The notes beneath the pieces were generated by a model that did not search any database, had not been told where the DNA came from, and saw only the letters and a program-made list of their open reading frames with translations. 64,000 bases of DNA from contig WAEK01000009.1 in NCBI GenBank assembly GCA_011634665.1, forward strand, positions 2,252,681-2,316,680. The letters are read 5' to 3'. Shown here one piece after another: positions 11,950 through 23,859 of this stretch (position 1 is the stretch's first letter; each line of letters begins with the position of its first letter). The stretch comes from Mortierella sp. BCC40632 (Eukaryota > Mortierellomycota > Mortierellomycetes > Mortierellales > Mortierellaceae). A program made the position numbers and the translations under genes.

Positions 11950-13113
11950 AGCTACGTTTAGAGGCTCGTCCTTTCAGCCAGGAACTGTCCCTTCAAACTT
12001 TCTTTGCGCGTTCACTGAAAGTAAGCTCTCTCTTCCTGAAGCAAGCAGATCGCCGTGTCTTGGTCATGATCAAGCGCCGCCTTTTCCTCAACAGCCACCC
12101 CTTCCCGTCATGCCTCAACAATCTTAAGGGATTGATGTGTAAGGATGACAAAGCCAAATGTATGTATCGACACTTGAGAAGCTTACCAAGCGTTGTTCTT
12201 CAAGCTTCAAGATCGGTTCCGTCCAACTATCTCGATATTGAGAGTGTCATTGCCAAAGGATCCGCATCTTTCTCAAAGGAAACTATTAAGCAGCGAGTCA
12301 ATGCACTGGCGTACTATCCTGACGCATTCCCAGAGTGTAAGAAGCTTTGTTCTGGTACCAAGAGGATGCTCGATAAATGTTTGCCAAGGATCCAGCCAAG
12401 TTCAAGGATGCCATTGATGTTAGGCATGTTCTCAGGCTGACCGTTATTCTTCAAACTTGGCTGGGCCTATCTTGAAGCCTGCCTGGAGAGGAATTGATCT
12501 TGCAGGAGAGCGCCATCGCCTGTCCTAGGATTGTTACTCACCGGGTTGCTACCAGGACTCTCAACACTTGACTGAAATCAACCTTCGTCCGACTGAAGCA
12601 GGATACGTACGTCCTGCTCGTCCAGAACTCATCCCTTATCTACACGGCAGTACTTGCGGTACTCTTTTTGTAACCTTTTGCCACCGGGTCAGTCATGTCT
12701 GTCTATCCATGACCTCTCAGGTGTCTCCACACTTCCTTGAGCATCATGGGCAGCGCAATTATCTTTCTCTTGGGACAGGCAGTAGAAAGCCCAAATGGAC
12801 TGGTCTCTAGTCTTTACAGCCGATGATGTCTTTGTCAGTTGCTACAGTAGAACCCTCGCGGTAGAGGATATCTTTGACAGTCGTTACAGTAGCCATTTGC
12901 TTGCGAGACATTCGTCTTTTGCAAGAAATGGCCCAAGTCCTCTTTGTCCGCGCTCACGAGGTTATCAAGACTGGATTGATAGAACGTCTGGACCATACTA
13001 TCTGCGTTGGACCCTTTGGATCTTCATTATCCTGGACAGCCAGTACGTATGATAAGTTACCATCTTCATTTGCTAGTTGGAGGAGTGCGTTCTGGACTGC
13101 TCGATCTACCTCC

Positions 13114-13147
<34 letters not shown>

Positions 13148-13240
13148 CATTCCTAGGTCCAGCGCGTGCTTTGTCCTGGCAGCTGCAATACTTGTGGGAC
13201 CTTGACCACGTTAACTTTCTCAAGCTGTCTGCCTCAAGGA
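11950..13240. other. Unresolved coding-like stretch, family unknown
   Basis: Several frames look protein-like but do not join into one model. On plus, 12060-12440 contains MFAKDP-type and IDVRHVLRLTVILQTWLG-like text split over frames. On minus, 13110-12954 reads LEVDRAVQNALLQLANEDG followed by a normal-looking stretch of about 40 residues. A 31-nt poly-T (about 13118-13147) interrupts the latter. This could be an intron-rich gene or a decayed gene or transposon; I do not recognise it. Confidence 0.22.
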
Positions 13241-13677
13241 TGGATGCTGATCTCTCCTGTTGATATCATTTCACGAGCTCTTCTCTTCTGCCTGTGATAC
13301 AGCTGGGCAATAGAGGAGGAACCTCAAGTTCATTGGCCGAAGCCATGCCCCTGACTCTTTTGTGTCGTTTTCTGTATGCGTACGTATTTTAAGTTTTCTG
13401 GTGGAGCCTCATGCGGACACCATCGGAACCCTCTTCATTCGCACATCTTCTAATTGCTCATTTCTCTTGCTGACCGACCTCATTTCGAAAAAAAAAAAAA
13501 AAAAAAAGTCGTTAGAACCAAGACCCTGTCTACGCTACGCTAGGTAACAGGGAGTGTGCAACGCGAAGCTTATTGCTGTGAGACAGCATAGACTAGCAAA
13601 TGGATGCTAAAAAAAAAAAAACCAGACAACTACATTCTCTCACATTCGCAAGCATTAGAGCGCATTAAACACAAGAG

Positions 13678-13956
13678 ATGGACAAATTCAAGGTGCTTAC
13701 GCTGGTCAACTTTGTCATCGGTTCCGCGGCCTTGTCTTTTCAAGTGGGCGTGTTATACCCTTGGCACCACCAGTTGGATGGCGACTTTAAGGAACTGGAG
13801 CGAAATCATCATAGTCGCTTGCAATTGTTCCATGACCGCAAATGGGAGAAGCTGAAAGAGATTGACTCGAAATTGGAGACGCTAATGAGGCAGCTGAATG
13901 AGGTGAACGGTAACCGACCTTCTCGAGAGGCCGAGGTTACGGAGGACCATCCTTAA
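13678..13956 (+). CDS. Small membrane-anchored coiled-coil protein
   Basis: An intact 92-residue frame runs from an ATG at 13678 to TAA. Residues 1-6 are short and charged, residues 7-27 (LTLVNFVIGSAALSFQVGVL) form one hydrophobic helix, and residues 33-75 are a charged, heptad-like amphipathic helix. A short acidic tail follows. This layout (N-terminal anchor plus coiled coil, under 100 residues) is typical of small mitochondrial inner-membrane or assembly proteins such as the Pet117 kind, but I see no diagnostic motif and do not assign a family. An AATAAA-like A-rich stretch follows the stop within about 30 bp. Single-exon structure and unbiased codons make it the cleanest small gene here. 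Confidence 0.6.
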   Translation: MDKFKVLTLVNFVIGSAALSFQVGVLYPWHHQLDGDFKELERNHHSRLQLFHDRKWEKLKEIDSKLETLMRQLNEVNGNRPSREAEVTEDHP

Positions 13957-13989
13957 TAGAAAAGAAAAAAGAATAAAAAAAAAAAAAAG

Positions 13990-14032
13990 AGCAGCTACGG
14001 CAGCAGTAGCAGCAGGCAGCAGCAGCAGCATA
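13990..14032. repeat. (CAG)n-like microsatellite
   Basis: Degenerate GCA/CAG trinucleotides directly downstream of the small membrane-protein gene, after a 14-nt A run. Confidence 0.7.
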
Positions 14033-14373
14033 ATAAACCGTAGGCCTTGTGGCGGCTCCACCAAGTTTTTCTTTCTTCTTTTTATTTTAGAGTCGTTGGC
14101 ACTGTGCCGAAAGAGAGTTGCTCATATCTCATGTGGCGAGGACCCCCAAGTCACCCAAGGGCAGTGTCCATAAAGTGGGCGGGTGTTGTCCCTACTTGAA
14201 CAGTTGGCGGCCAGTTGACTTGGACCGTATTGTATTCTATCAGATTCTCTCCCCCTTGGAAGCTGTGGATATGCCGATAGCATGTGCACCCAGGCGCAGA
14301 GTTCCCGGAGGTCTAGCCCAACAGATGTGGTGGCGGCAATGACTCTATTGACTGTCTTGCGAAGGTCGAGTCT

Positions 14374-14454
14374 TCTCGTATCAGTAGGTACTCGAGCCTG
14401 TCTCGTATCAGTAGGTACTCGAGCCTGTCTCGTGTCAGTAGGTACTCGAGTCTT
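14374..14454. repeat. 27-bp tandem repeat, three units
   Basis: The 27-bp unit TCTCGTATCAGTAGGTACTC... occurs at 14374, 14401 and 14428; the third copy has three or four changes. Because 27 is divisible by three, frames across it remain open, but the ORFs there look spurious. Confidence 0.9.
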
Positions 14455-16442
14455 TACTTCTGGATTGCAGGCGTCCCGAGATACTCTTGAAGAGTTGCAG
14501 CCAGACACCAGTCGAGAATTAGAGTGGGAGCATGGAACGGAAGAATGTTTTTTTTTTTTTTTTTTTTTTTAATCCTGGCATTGCTTTTCCTCTCCTTCAG
14601 TAGGTCAACCAGAATCTCTGAGTAATACAGCGAGAAGTGCTCCTGAATCAGGTTAGAGAGGGGCAAGGTGAGGGCTGATACAGGTGATATCGCCCGCAGC
14701 GGGACATGCCGACCAGCAGAGGATGGATATCGGGTAATCCAAAAAAAAAAAAAAAAAAAAAAAAAGCAATAACAACAACTTGCAGTTGCCCGCGGCTCTA
14801 TCCGCGGATGTTTGTGATATTCTCCTTTTCCCCCGTAACCTGGCCACCTTAACCGTATTTCGCCTACACCCGCACTAGTCAGACAAAAGAAGCAGAGTTC
14901 CGCGTTCCTGGCTTTCAGCAGTCGTCATTGTGTAAAAACAGCAAAGAGGGTTACATGCATCTGTTTCAGTCAGATCAAGAGCACTGTTAAAGAAGTCGAA
15001 GTGTGAAATGGTTGAGAGATCTGGATGACGCTCGTGGAATGCTGTGAACTTGTGATGATTCATCCTGGTGCGTGTGTAACAATTGTAAAGAAGGTTGCAA
15101 TAGCAGAATGAACATAAGTTGATGACCGAATATTAAAAGGTCAAAGAAGAGAACGAAATGTTAGTCGGTGGACACATGTTCATATTGGTTCAGAAAATGG
15201 GCTACATAGGGTTAATGTCTGCATTTCCGAGCGAGGGAGCGGCAAACTACTCACCTTTGTCACCGGATTGTCGTCCCTTTGGCACGAGAGGCACTGACTC
15301 AAAAAAAAAGAAAAATCATAAGTGACTGGGCTCGATGTGTGTCACCGTCTAGTTTCGGAAGTGCCCAACGCTACGCGACGCTAGGCGAAGCAACGCGTTA
15401 AAAAGCGGTGTATGCTCCAAGGGGCAAGAGCAACAACACACGCTGATGGTGGTGGCCTTGAGATAGGAATGACTGTCTTCGAAACGCGTTGCTTGATCGC
15501 CCTTCCATCGAATCATGGGCAAAAGGAGCAAATGACTGACACCAGTCTGCAGGATGCAGCGAGTCAAAAAAAAAAAAAACGCCACTCACCATGAAGCTAG
15601 TGGCCAACCTATTTGCGATTTGCATTCGCCAGCTCCTCTTGCATTGCCGTCCATCTTCTCTCGCCGTTTCCTCCTCCAAATGGATTGTGGAATAGAATCC
15701 TACATTGTCGCCCGCTCACGGTTCGATCGCAAACGTTCTCTGTATCCTCTCCCACCATGGCCTTTTCTTTTTCTCCTTTTTCTTTTGAGAGATGTGCTCT
15801 AGCCTGTCTATTCTCCCTTCTCAGCCCTTCTCTGGATGCATCATGCCACCGATTCAATCACTGACAGAGACATACTCAACTCGCCAGACATGTGACATTG
15901 GAAAAGTATCCTTTGCGCATCAGGATACCATTAGACTAAGAAGCGCTCGGATGCACACCAGAGACACGAGGAACAGGCACACCCGATAATGGAGCGGATA
16001 GTCCAGCGAGCGATGCAACACATGGGAGTCTGGGCATCCAAATTCTGCCGCAGCCAGTTATGGGTCTCTGTGACCATGGCTTTGACATAACTGGGAATCA
16101 TGACGAAAGCAGTTGAACGAAAGATGTTTTTTTGATGAAAGTGAAAGAAGAGGATGACTTTCTGTCTGGAGAAATGGTCACATAGGAGGTATTCTTTCAC
16201 CACCTTTTTTTTTTTTTGCGTATGAAACGAATGGAAAGCGTAAGAGGAGAGCGGAAGCTAATATTCTTGGAATATTTCTGCTAGCATTAATAGGGTTTAA
16301 TGAAATCTCTAGAGTCAAAGAAGGCTACCACCGTGAGAAAAGTAAGGATGTGCTCAGGAAAGGCGCCGCCATATCAATCGCTAATGAATTGTATGGATGG
16401 TTACTGCAGATTGCTGCCTTGACTTTTAATTACTCTCGGCTG

Positions 16443-16483
<41 letters not shown>

Positions 16484-16892
16484 AGTAATAATCATCTTTG
16501 CACGACCTAGGGTGTCAACGTCTCTTGAACCGTCAGAGAACATGCTCGTTAAAGATTGTGCAGGAGAGGGAAGGCGACAGAGGCGCCAAGGTCAGGGAAG
16601 AGTCTGTTGCATAGTGCTCTCCTTCAAATCAGAGTACGAATACATTTTGGTTCAAGCAACACCTCACTTTCAAGCTCTACTTTACCATATCCTTCTGATC
16701 CAGTCACGCAGGGCACTCTATGAGGAACACTGTTGTATGCATGAAGCGTCGTCGAGGGCCTTCTTAGCCAGGTCCGCGTGATGCTTCACTTCGTGCAATT
16801 CAAGAACAGCAGGTCTATGTCAATCTACTCTGTTCTCAAACTGAGTGTTCGTCCATACTCATTCCCGCCTACAAGTAGCAGGCTGAGTTCAA
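14455..16892. other. About 2.4 kb without a supportable gene
   Basis: Contains poly-T/poly-A tracts (about 14546-14570, 14741-14765, 16443-16476) and short frames only. A frame at 16512-16781 plus could hold an upstream exon of the INTS4 homologue, but I cannot align it. Confidence 0.45.
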
Positions 16893-16940
16893 GTGTGCGA
16901 CACTTTCTCATTTAGTATCAGCTTAAGCGACCCTACATGG

Positions 16941-19900
16941 ATGAGCCTCGCACTTGGAGCTTCTTATACGGACTGCAGCAGCCTCTCCGACCTCTTGACT
17001 AAACTACAGGTGGGACAACTGCCGCAAGACAATCTTTCGAATACCAATCCAATGCATGCGTTGCTCATTACGTTATTGTGGAGATTAAAGACCAACATCA
17101 TCGATTTTGATCCGCAGCTCTCCACCCCACCGTTTCAGCTTCAGGCTTCATGCCTCTCAGGGAGTACGAGGCGAGAAAATCCCAAGGGCTATTCCCTGAA
17201 TGACATTTGGGTAATATTAAGTAATCTCGTTAAAGATCCAGATTCACACGTTCGAAAGGCACGATCCAGGACAAAAGGTTGAATAGGTGGTGCTCTAGCG
17301 ATATCATGTGGTGCAATGTCAACTGATGGTTGGGGAACTTAGCGTGGAATCCACCTCTGCGGACATTACATTTGAATGATATCATAACGTTTCTGGAGCT
17401 CCACAGGCATGGATTCAAGTTCGAGACCGTCATGAATGATACAGCCGTCCTCTTCCTTGTCGACAATTATCTGGAGGCTCGTTTAGCTGGTTTTGTCATA
17501 TCATGTAAGTGGGTCAAGTCTATGTGGTCAGCGAGAATGGTGTGTTGTCGGTTTTAGTTTTAATCGAGTTTTTTTTTTTTAATGCTCTGTTATCCTGATT
17601 AGACTCTGTCCGAACTTGTCAGTGCAAAGACCGGCTGAGACTTGGGTGCATGCAAATCGACTGGTCGATGATGTCTTTATCAAAGTGTGTGACATGGTGA
17701 ATGACAGCTTGATGGTTGTCCATGCAAAGGTAGGCTGCCATAGCCTTGGACGAGCCTGCCTTGGGTTCCATCATCATTCTGAATTTTTACTGACGCTAAG
17801 CTTAGTTGGACTGCAAATTTATAGGCATGCTATCATTTGAGCCGCTTCAGATCTGTGCATCACAAATTCTTGTCACAGACGTTCAGCAAGCTGGTCATGG
17901 CTCGTCTTAAAGTAGATCAAGCGCCCAAGAACCTTGCAGCAGATCCAACCCAGAAGCAGGCTCAGGTAACTTGTGAGCCGATCGCCTCAGCAAAAAAAAG
18001 ACTGGTTTGTCTGAAGTGTTCCAAGGGGGGTTGTTCACTTGACATCTAATTTGCTACTGAATCTTGTCAGACCATTTCTTTACTAGAGAGTAAAGCTGAT
18101 TGCAACCCCAGAAAGCGATCAGGACGTGACAGCACAACTGACTCGATATTTAGATTCCGGTGCCTGTGGGGCTTTTGTCTATGGACTTGAGGATGAGAAC
18201 CAGGATGTCAGAAATGCTATTATCAGTAAGGAGTGTCTCCCGTGCTGGAGGTTTGATCGTTGAAGACTGACAAGTACGACCGACGTATACATGGTTCCAA
18301 CGAATGGATGATTGTCTTTTCTATCTCTTCTTTTTTTTTTTTTTTTGGGGGTTCTCGACATTGAAATGAGCTAGACTCAATCTGCGAACTGTGCCTTCAT
18401 AATCCCGAGTTTTCAGTACTTGCCTTGGACTATCTCGTTGATATGATGACAAGCCTCTTGTATGCATGATAGCTGGAGCTTTGGATAGAATACCACAATT
18501 TTTGGCCTTTGACGATTAATCGCTCACTATCTTTCTCTACCCCTGACACTTTTATGGGCGAGATTGATTACGTCTGCTTGAACGCCTTAACAAGCCTTTG
18601 CAAGATTGGCACCAAGATCCCTCTTGCCTTTAATGCAGAGCAACTCCAGATTGCCCTTGGAGTGTTGGAGGATGCAGATTGGGATGTCCGCGAATCAACT
18701 CATAGGCTGCAAAGGTATCGCTTATGTTCATCATATTCAAGAAGCATTAGAGTGGAAGAAGAGGAGTCTAATATTGATGGATTGGTCCGAAATATAGGGC
18801 GATCACAGTGGCGACCGCAGACGGGATGAATTCTTTCCTGGAAAGTATTACATCCAGCATGAGGAGATTTCCCGAGGACCAACTTTCTTTGTCTCAAAGC
18901 ATAACAGCTGTTGGAGGGAGGTATGGCCCCTTTGTTGGTAAGTCAATTAATGCTCGATCCAGACTTGAATGTGAACTTGAGTTTTCAAGCATAGTACTCA
19001 ACCTAGCCTCCGTGTGTTCTTATGACAATAGAATCTCTAGCTCCAGACATGTTGAGCCTGAACAAGATGTATCTCGCGATAGAAGAGAACGTCGAAGATA
19101 AACACTGTAAGCTCCATCTCCTTGAGTTCATGTCTTTTGGTACCTTGGACTGAGGCTACCAATGCTGATTGCTCCGCTCTTTAATCGAATAGATGACGGG
19201 CACCTGATCTTGATTTTTGATGCTGCCATTCTCATCCCAAAGACTTTGCAAGCTCCTTCTAAATATTCTTTTATGCATTGCATGTACATGCGAGACAAGT
19301 ATCCTAACTGCTAATCAGAGCCTAATGTAAGTACGAACACCTTTATGTTTTGTTTGAAAACATGGGAATCACTAAAAAGGACCTTTAGGTATCTTCGCTT
19401 GCTCATTTTTCAATTTGTATATATTTCTCCAAAAAGAAATCCCATGTCTTGGAACACAGCCCCTGCTGGAATTAGCTACAGCCTTGACAATGACTATTGT
19501 TACACAGGTGGTGAAATGGATGTTGACAACAAGGCGCTTTCCAATATCGTCTCATCAGCCTACGAAACAGTAATCGGGGCAATGCGTGTTCAGATTGAGG
19601 AGGATGTAGAGTCATTTTATGAGAGGGCGTTACAATATCTGGATCGCCTAATTGCCCTCTCTAGGAAAGTATGTTCCGGCGATCTTCGCGATAACCAAGC
19701 CCGGAATGCGCGTTTTGGGTTCAACAGCATCCATCGGACCATTCTTTCGCGGCAGAGCATGGCTTCCCAGAGGGATAAAAGATATCGTGGATGTGCATTC
19801 GAGACAGGGCCGCAATTCAAAGTTTGCAAGCATTTATGTTGAGTGCTGTGATCTCTTGTTGTAGACCCATGGGTGCTATCGATCACCATTGTTCATCATG

Positions 19901-21076
19901 GTTGGGCCAGTTCTCTCAGCTCAGCTTTACAGGCTGTCGTATTACATGGATCACAACTTTATTGGTTGGATCCGAAGACGAGAGTTGGAGTGAGCTTTTC
20001 CCACTTGCTAGCTTACTTGGTCTGGTTCTTTGGTATAACCCAAAAGGAGTTGACAGCTGCACAAGATATGGGAGCTTCTTCATCAGAGAACGACGTGTCA
20101 GCAGCAATATCGGTACCGTCCTCGATTGGAATGATTAGGCTTTGACAAGAGAGTATCTTCGGTCAACGCTTTAGCATGCTATCAAGCGGGTGATTGACCT
20201 GCGACTGCAGATGGATCAGCCGGACAACATCCAGCAACAAATAGAGATTCGCTGTGTTGCCTTAGCGACGCTCGTGTGACTCCTGTTCGTGCCTACAATT
20301 CACCGATCTCTTTGGAGATTGTCAAGTTGATATCCAATTTTGCGGTAAGACCTCTTACCAAGCGTCTGCAATACCTTGTGTCAACGTTGTGTGCCATTTT
20401 GCACTTACTAACGACTCTGACCCGTCTACAAATAGAGCTTTTCACCTACGGAGATCAACTTCAGAAAGCTGAATTTGAAGAGAGTCGGTTCACAAGTGAC
20501 ACGGCCAACACTCAATTGGGACGCGCCTCTGGACATTCATCTCTCATGCCCATTCATGATTCCAGTAGAGGATATAATTCATCATGTGGGGATACAAGGA
20601 GAATTGCTGTCCAAGTAACCTTCCCAGGAGATATTGTCCGCCATTACTATCCCCCGGTGGACCATTTCATCGCAATCGACGAGGATAGCAATGACGACTT
20701 CAAGGACAGGAGTGACAATGAATGTGAAAATGAAAGGGAGGTGAACATTGTTGGACTTCGAGTGGTTGGTAAATGAATCAAGAAGAGTCTGGAGAGACAG
20801 TGGATGGGGTAGAAAGTTCTCAGGCGGGCGCAAGAGATGCTTTGGGAGGTCTTTCACTGGAAACCCCCTTCAATGGGAGCAACGCTATTATGCCACGCAC
20901 ATGAACGCATCGTCTTTGAACGTCCATTGAGGTATTTAACGAAGCATCATAGGGAACATCGACTCTTACTCCTATACGTGTCACGCTTCCAAGAGCCCTT
21001 CGGCTGGATCTCGTTGGACATGGCGAGTTTATTTGTCAGTTCGCCGAAGGGAATGCGCAACAAGGTCGTTACCTAG
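16941..21076 (+). CDS. INTS4: Integrator complex subunit 4 (INTS4) homologue; 3' half has frame breaks
   Basis: INTS4 is a HEAT-repeat protein of the nuclear Integrator cleavage module, where it works with INTS9 and INTS11. Recognisable conserved blocks occur in order: a RLVDDVFIKVCDMVNDS block at about 17670, SGACGAFVYGLEDENQDVRN at about 18155-18217, LVDMM at about 18436, LGVLEDADWDVRE at about 18655, LILIFDAA at about 19207, a HHGWASSLSSALQ block at about 19892, and VQVTFPGDIVRHYYPPVDHF at about 20610-20670. Short introns join most 5' exons in phase: 16941-17277, 17343-17508, 17603-17729, 17825-17965, 18087-18225, 18375-about 18459, about 18554-18714, 18798-18937, 19032-19106, 19193-19298, 19389-19668, 19808-about 19857. 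One junction (18460-18554) is unresolved. Beyond 19855 I need one-base shifts near 19857, 20137, 20275 and 20590 plus a TAG near 20172. The gene is either decayed at its 3' end or affected by homopolymer errors. Start and last exon are uncertain. Confidence 0.68.
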
Positions 21077-23048
21077 ATTCAACCATGCAGCAACAGAGCC
21101 TTCTGCTACCGCACCATCAATTCCAGCTGCAGGAACCGAGACGGAGGCCGGATCCCTGTTGCCTCAACATACATAAAGTACGTAAACATGTCACAAGGTG
21201 TTGCATTTTTCGTCTTTTGCTGAGCTGTGTTTGATGTGTAAAATACTCTCAATGAAGGGCTCCGGGCAGTGGTCGATCGATTAAACTTATTAGCGTGTTT
21301 CCGTCTTGCTCCTGCATTGTACAACCCTTGCACTTGATAAAAAAAAAAAAAAAAAAAATAAGAGAGGACATTTGGGCGAGTGGGGGTCCTATCAGTGCTC
21401 ATTATTGTCAGGCAGCTTGCTTCCCGGAATGCACCGGCCTACCAAGACTTAGGAACGAGTGGGATTAGAAAACTCCAAACATGCAGAAAGAGAGGATGTT
21501 CCATTCCTCGCCTTAGAAAAAAAAAAAAAAAAAAAAAAAAAAGAGTTATGCTTTGTCCACGCCGAGCAAGACGACCTTTTGTGCAGCAATAGGCGCGTCC
21601 TCCAATACCCAAAGTTGACTCCCTCCCTCTTCCACATTTCCACCCTTCCACCTTTCCACCCCTACTCCTCCTCTCTCAGAGACTCTCTCTCCTTGCCAAA
21701 AAAAAAAATATATTCAAACAGATTCTCCCATACACCTGCCTTTCCGCTCGCCCTTGGCCCAGCCTGCTGACCTTGCGTCCAGGTCAAGGCTCCTACTATC
21801 TCAACTGATAGGCCTCCAACCCCTTCATGGTTTCGACTATCTCAAGCTTCGTGACTCCACCATCACTTAGCAATATCTATTTCAGTGCACCGTTCAACAA
21901 ATGCTGATCCAGACAGTGACGGATAACAATAGGAGAAATCATCGTCATCAATCAAGCATGATCAGGAAGCTGGAGGAAGCTAAAGAATGAACCATGGGGC
22001 AGGTGCGAGGATTCAATGTCAGTCAGTGTAAATTACCACTATCAAGCTTACTCTCACCAGGCATTCCTCTGAACGCTTTTTCGACTAGGCCATCAATACT
22101 TGGTCGTCATTGACCAAATCAAAAAAGCAGGACGACACACCTGGCCGGCACACACGACATGCTTTTTGAAGAGCTCTGTTCTTGTAGCTAACCTGCTGAG
22201 TAAGACAGTAAGCACAAGAGACACAGGAGACTTAAGAGACACAGCAGAAAGAGTAGAAAGGGGCGATTGGACACTAAGATGGTGAGGAAAAAGAGATCTA
22301 CTCTCTGGTGTTGAAGGCCATTGGGGGTCTTTTGCGGGTCTTTGAGGGTCGTTTGAGTGGACTCGTCCTCCAGAGGAGAAGAGGTTTGATGAAATGGGGA
22401 ACTAGCATCTAGTGTTGAGGGTTCCTAGAGGGGATCATTTGAAGGAAGTTTGAGGGGATTCACCCTACTAAAAGTGGAAGAAGTGAAAAGATGACAGAGT
22501 TGAGGAAAGGAGGTTTAGGAAATTGGAAGACAGAGAAGGTTGGATCGCCTTTACGCATCACTTTTTTTCCCCCTAGGTCAAGAAAACGCAGCTTGGCGCA
22601 TTATGGCAAGGTTCGAGGACATTGCTAGAGACGTGTAGGTAAACCGTTTCATCAGACAAGCAAAAGGTCGGAATGAGTCTCTGGAAGCATATTTGTACGA
22701 ACATTCGAACGAACATCTAATCCAACATCTGGATGAACATCAGGGTGAACTAACGAGGGGAATTAAAATAAGTTCGAGATGGAGACAATTGGAGAGAGAA
22801 CCACTGAGCGGAAGCGGAGAAAATAGATGAAAAAAAATGGTGGTACAATTGAAAAGAGGTAGGCTCCTGTGATCTCTTGCTGTCGACTCTCAAGAATTAG
22901 GTCAAAGTCGCAAACCTGACAGCCTCAAGAAAAGAAAATAAGGGGATGGAGGGCGTAAGGTTGGAAGGCAAGGATGTAGGCCAGGTCAGCTCAAAGGGCT
23001 GAAAACAAAATAATGTGTGAGAACATTTATCTTTCACCGTATGTGCAC
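21077..23048. other. About 2 kb without a supportable gene
   Basis: Contains poly-A tracts (about 21338-21358, 21516-21543) and no coherent frame. A short repeat of CGAACATTCGAACGAACATC type lies at 22695-22745. Confidence 0.45.
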
Positions 23049-23293
23049 TGTGATGTGATTGAACTTACCTCGAGGGGACACCTCGACAGGGAATAATAAA
23101 GCATCGAAAGGGTCATCAAGGGGAAGAAGGAGTCGGTGAGAAAAAGACATGCCTGGCCACTTGGCCCAGGGACGTTGGGTTTTTTATTCATGCCTCCTGA
23201 GAGACAGGAAGCTAACTCTAATGTAAGTACTGTGAGGCGCACGTGCCTCAGGCACTGCTCCTCTAGCATAGGCTGCTCGCCATAGATCCCAAG
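23049..23293 (-). repeat. 245-bp dispersed repeat, copy 1
   Basis: The segment from TGTGATGTGATTGAACTTAC to CCATAGATCCCAAG is present again, same length and inverted, at 31868-32112, with only about one base change. It has no terminal inverted repeat and no clear A/B box. The frames through it are the same in both copies but have no known domain. A young, short non-autonomous mobile element is the best explanation. Confidence 0.8.
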
Positions 23294-23859
23294 ACGAACA
23301 TGCACCTTACCCACGCCTACCTTATCTGCTCTTGCATTAGACGCAAATACGCATGCTCGCTGTGTCTGTTATGCATGGCCAGTTTTCAGCAGGCACTCAA
23401 ACAGCGCACCTGTTGTGTCGATTGATATCAACCGATGTGTTTTTGATTGGATGGCATGATGGACGACAATAGAGAACTTTGTGAATGTGTGTTGTACAAC
23501 TAATGAATACGGTAGGCAGAAAAAAGTGATGCTAAGGAGAAAACAAGGCTAAATCTGAGTTTGAAGAGTAAGGCTGAAATACCAAGCGCGAAGGTTATCC
23601 AGAGTTGTTTGCTGAATGCTTTGTGCGACACTGCAATTCAGTAATTCGGGAGGCGAGGTAAGTTTGCTGCTGTGCTCAGAAGTCAACCCGTGGCATACCC
23701 TGGCCAGTCTGTGAAAAGTTGGAACGGGTACCGGGGACCAAATTCAGGGAAATAAAACAAAAAAATACCTAGATAGTATAAAAAAAAAACACTTAAGCAT
23801 ATGTAGAGCCCGACCTAGAGAATATTTGGAGAAAGGTATCATTGGACTGACACCATGTA
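23294..23859. other. Spacer between the 245-bp repeat and Tc1-B
   Basis: AT-rich, with no supportable gene or repeat. Confidence 0.5.

Noticed and set aside
17825..17965. Frameshift in INTS4 exon 4
   Set aside because: Using the acceptor at 17823-17824 instead of the earlier CTTAG keeps the frame, so no lesion is needed.
23049..23293. U1 snRNA-derived retrosequence
   Set aside because: One end reads GAACTTACCTCGAGG, like the U1 5' end, but the following stem-loops do not match U1.
23027..23314. 95-residue protein shared with 31796-32164
   Set aside because: The shared part is the 245-bp repeat; the frame is interrupted differently outside it and has no domain.
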